From: Rhodospirillales bacterium
GTDB taxonomy: Bacteria > Pseudomonadota > Alphaproteobacteria > Acetobacterales > Acetobacteraceae
DNA length: 6,363 bases
Direction of reading: 5' to 3'
Assembly (NCBI GenBank): GCA_015654825.1
Contig: JAATGE010000132.1
Location: 1 to 6,363, forward strand
In this document: positions 4,920 to 6,363 of the stretch, piece by piece
Layout of the letters: the number at the start of each line of letters is the position of its first letter
How positions within the stretch are numbered: the stretch's first letter is position 1
Translations under genes and position numbers: made by a program
The notes under the pieces: model-generated
Databases searched by the model: none
What the model saw: only the letters and a program-made list of their open reading frames with translations
Told to the model about the DNA's origin: nothing

Positions 4920-5090
4920 CAAATGCGACGCTTGCGCCGCTGACGGGCGATATGTTCATTGAAGTCTGCGCCGGGGCGCGGCGTGCCGCGCGGCCTTAAG
5001 GTTTCGGCAGGCTTGACGGCGCACAACGCCAAGCGGGGCGATTTGCGCCGCGCGTGTAGCGGCGTTCGCTTGCCGCATGGTTTTGTTACG

Positions 5091-5144
5091 GCGCATCGAA
5101 GAGTGCGCATCGAAAACGGCGCATCAAAGTTTGGGCGCATCGAA
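5091..5144 (+). repeat. Four GCGCATCGAA repeats upstream of cpaA
   Basis: GCGCATCGAA occurs at 5091-5100, 5105-5114 and 5135-5144, with GCGCATCAAA (one mismatch) at 5119-5128. The start-to-start periods are 14, 14 and 16 bases. Because 14 is not a multiple of three, the array changes reading frame, which suggests that this stretch is leader and not part of cpaA. It may be a cluster of protein binding sites or a slippage-prone repeat. Confidence 0.75.
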
Positions 5145-5169
5145 GTTGTTGCCGATCAGGTTGGGCACG

Positions 5170-5718
5170 ATGCGATGCGGGCGCGTTCTGACGGAGGTTG
5201 TGGACAGGCTGGTGCAGGGATCGCTACCGATAGATGTGCTAACCGTGGCCGGACTGGCGGTGCTGGTCCTTGCGGCCTTGCATGATTTCGCGGTGCGTAC
5301 CGTTCCGAACTCGTTCGCGGCCATTCTGCTGGTAGTCGGCGTCGCGCTGCGCCTGCTGAACCCGGGCTCGCTGCACTGGGGCGCGCTTGCGGCCGGCGTG
5401 CTGTTCGGCTTGACATTTGTGTTCTGGCGGCTTGGCTGGATGGGCGGCGGCGACGTAAAGTTGCTGACCGCAGCAGCGATGTTCGTGCCGCCGCCGCATG
5501 TTTTCCTGCTGGTCAGCGGCACCGCGCTGGCGGGTGGCGTGCTGGCGCTCGCGTACGCCGCGCTGAGCCGCTTCGTTAAACGTCCGCGCGGAAGCCGGCC
5601 GCGCAATGCTTTGCTGCGCGTGTTTCGCTGCGAACAATGGCGATTGTCGCGGCGCGGCCCGCTGCCGTACGCGGCGGCCATCGCCGCCGGTGGCGTGATC
5701 GCCACACTGCACGCGTGA
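5170..5718 (+). CDS. cpaA: CpaA/TadV-type A24 prepilin peptidase
   Basis: This inner-membrane aspartic peptidase cleaves Flp prepilins before assembly. With the start at ATG 5170 it has 182 residues, close to the family norm of about 150-180. The catalytic pair is visible: D39 in LHD-FAVRTVPN and D95 in MGGGD-VKLL, the two A24 signature sites. Hydrophobic helices lie around 24-37, 48-63, 72-88, 100-115 and 118-130. A basic loop (KRPRGSRPR) and a last helix with GPLPYAAAIAAGG follow. There is no N-terminal methylase domain, as expected for the short CpaA type. The start is uncertain: the frame is open to ATG 5077, but that stretch is a frame-shifting repeat array. GTG 5200 has GGAGG only two bases upstream. 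Lying between flp and cpaB, it is the natural processing enzyme for both pilins. Confidence 0.9.
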   Translation: MRCGRVLTEVVDRLVQGSLPIDVLTVAGLAVLVLAALHDFAVRTVPNSFAAILLVVGVALRLLNPGSLHWGALAAGVLFGLTFVFWRLGWMGGGDVKLLTAAAMFVPPPHVFLLVSGTALAGGVLALAYAALSRFVKRPRGSRPRNALLRVFRCEQWRLSRRGPLPYAAAIAAGGVIATLHA

Positions 5719-5817
5719 AAGTTGGGTGGGAGATACGGCTTTTCTTCCACAATCAACAAATTCGCGCGATAACACACGTCGTGGACGCCTTCGCGTTCGC
5801 GGGCAATGACGGGCACC

Positions 5818-5821
5818 GAGG
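5818..5821 (+). promoter_or_regulatory. Ribosome binding site of cpaB
   Basis: GAGG lies six bases before ATG 5828 and fixes the start of cpaB. The 109-base gap after cpaA (5719-5827) shows no gene, no clear terminator and no convincing promoter, so the two genes are probably cotranscribed. Confidence 0.65.
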
Positions 5822-5827
5822 CTACTA

Positions 5828-6363
5828 ATGCTGCGAACTTTGCTTTTTCTGTTCATGGGCGCCGGTGTTCTGGTGTTCTCGTTCGTCGCCTGGATGAGCC
5901 TGCATCCACCGGCGCCACCGGCGCAGGTCGTACCGAAGGTCGTCGTGCTGGCGGCGGCCAACGTGCTGCGCGCCGGGACGCTGCTGAAGCCGGACGATAT
6001 CGAACCGCGCGAATTGCCGGAAAGCGAAGCGCCGGCCGGCGCGCGCCGCGACACGCCGCAGGCCCGCGCCGAACTGTTCGGCGCCATGGTGCGCCAAACG
6101 CTGCTGGCGCATCAGGTTGTATTGCCGGCCGACGTCATGCGCCCGGGTGATCATGGTTTTCTCGCCGCGGTGCTGACGCCCGGCAAACGCGCGACATCGG
6201 TCGGCGTCGATGCGGTTTCCGGCACCGCCGGCCTGATCTGGCCGGGCGATCATGTCGATCTGATCCTGACGCAGGAAGTGCAGGACCAGTCCTCCAACGG
6301 CGGCAAGCGTGTCGCCGCCGAAACGGTGCTGAAGGATGTGCGGGTGATCGCCATCGATCAGCA
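5828..6363 (+). CDS. cpaB: CpaB/RcpC-type Flp pilus assembly protein, N-terminal part (3' end outside window)
   Basis: The frame is open from ATG 5828 to the window edge (178 residues). An N-terminal membrane anchor or signal (about 3-25) is followed by a Pro/Ala linker. A SAF-type domain spans about 37-104, with VVVLAAANVLRAGTLLKPDD. From about 110 the RcpC/CpaB region begins, with P139-G-D-H-V-D-L-I-L-T and TVLKDVRVIAID, both typical of the family. The usual length is about 250-300 residues, so roughly a third is missing. In Tad systems CpaB/RcpC is periplasmic and works with the secretin CpaC/RcpA, whose gene normally follows. The SD site GAGG supports the start. The order flp-flp-cpaA-cpaB is the standard beginning of a tad locus. 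Confidence 0.9.
   Translation, partial: MLRTLLFLFMGAGVLVFSFVAWMSLHPPAPPAQVVPKVVVLAAANVLRAGTLLKPDDIEPRELPESEAPAGARRDTPQARAELFGAMVRQTLLAHQVVLPADVMRPGDHGFLAAVLTPGKRATSVGVDAVSGTAGLIWPGDHVDLILTQEVQDQSSNGGKRVAAETVLKDVRVIAIDQ

Larger units (their letters stand above)
4861..5169 (+). other. Repeat-rich gap between the flp2 hairpin and cpaA
   Basis: No gene is supported here. It contains GTCGTC three times (4875, 4895, 4914), a small perfect hairpin GCATTTG-TCGTC-CAAATGC (4908-4926) and four GCGCATCGAA-like repeats (5091-5144). It probably holds the cpaA leader and regulatory sites. No convincing promoter pair was found. Confidence 0.55.

Noticed and set aside
5077..5169. Extension of cpaA to ATG 5077
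   Set aside because: The added residues are encoded by a 14-base-period repeat that shifts frame between copies and have no resemblance to a peptidase N-terminus that I recognise.
5745..5773. Promoter between cpaA and cpaB (TTCCAC and GATAAC with a 17-base spacer)
   Set aside because: The -35 match is only two of six; not distinguishable from chance.

Overview
The window is GC-rich DNA, close to two-thirds G+C in the genes with strong G/C third positions. It carries family 87 glycosyltransferase genes followed by the start of a tad/flp (tight adherence pilus) locus. This fits a high-GC proteobacterium, most likely beta- or gammaproteobacterial. That is inferred from composition, the flp-cpaA-cpaB order and a REP-like palindrome; no rRNA or other taxonomic marker is present. 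All identified genes are on the + strand.

Region 1 (1-3901) holds a head-to-tail array of at least four paralogous polytopic membrane proteins of the GT87/DUF2029 type (GT-C fold). The first is only a 76-residue C-terminal end. The next three are complete (410, 399 and 414 residues). Each stop codon overlaps the next start (TGATG or ATGA), so they look like one translationally coupled transcript. All complete copies share an early D-(F/Y)-x-x-F motif, a PPP motif, a GQ motif, a KPH motif and a late Y-D motif. A twin-hairpin REP-like element forms the last codons of the second gene, after a short stretch of unusual codons.

Region 2 (3902-4777) holds two Flp-type pilin genes of identical length (56 codons), which align without gaps and have E22-Y23 in the same place. 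The first, flp1 (4087-4257), is short and easily missed. The second, flp2 (4607-4777), has the better ribosome binding site. A near-consensus FNR/CRP-family site lies just after the glycosyltransferase array, and a G-rich tandem repeat lies in the flp1 leader. The 349-base gap between the pilins contains several hairpins and possible promoters.

Region 3 (4778-6363) begins with a strong GC hairpin after flp2, probably a terminator or attenuator. A repeat-rich gap follows, then cpaA (prepilin peptidase, both catalytic Asp visible) and the first 178 residues of cpaB/rcpC (pilus assembly protein), which runs off the window. Together, Flp pilins are made, cleaved by CpaA and assembled by the Tad machine, of which CpaB is a periplasmic part; the remaining tad genes should lie downstream. 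Whether the GT87 enzymes modify the pilus or act in an unrelated glycan pathway cannot be decided from this sequence.
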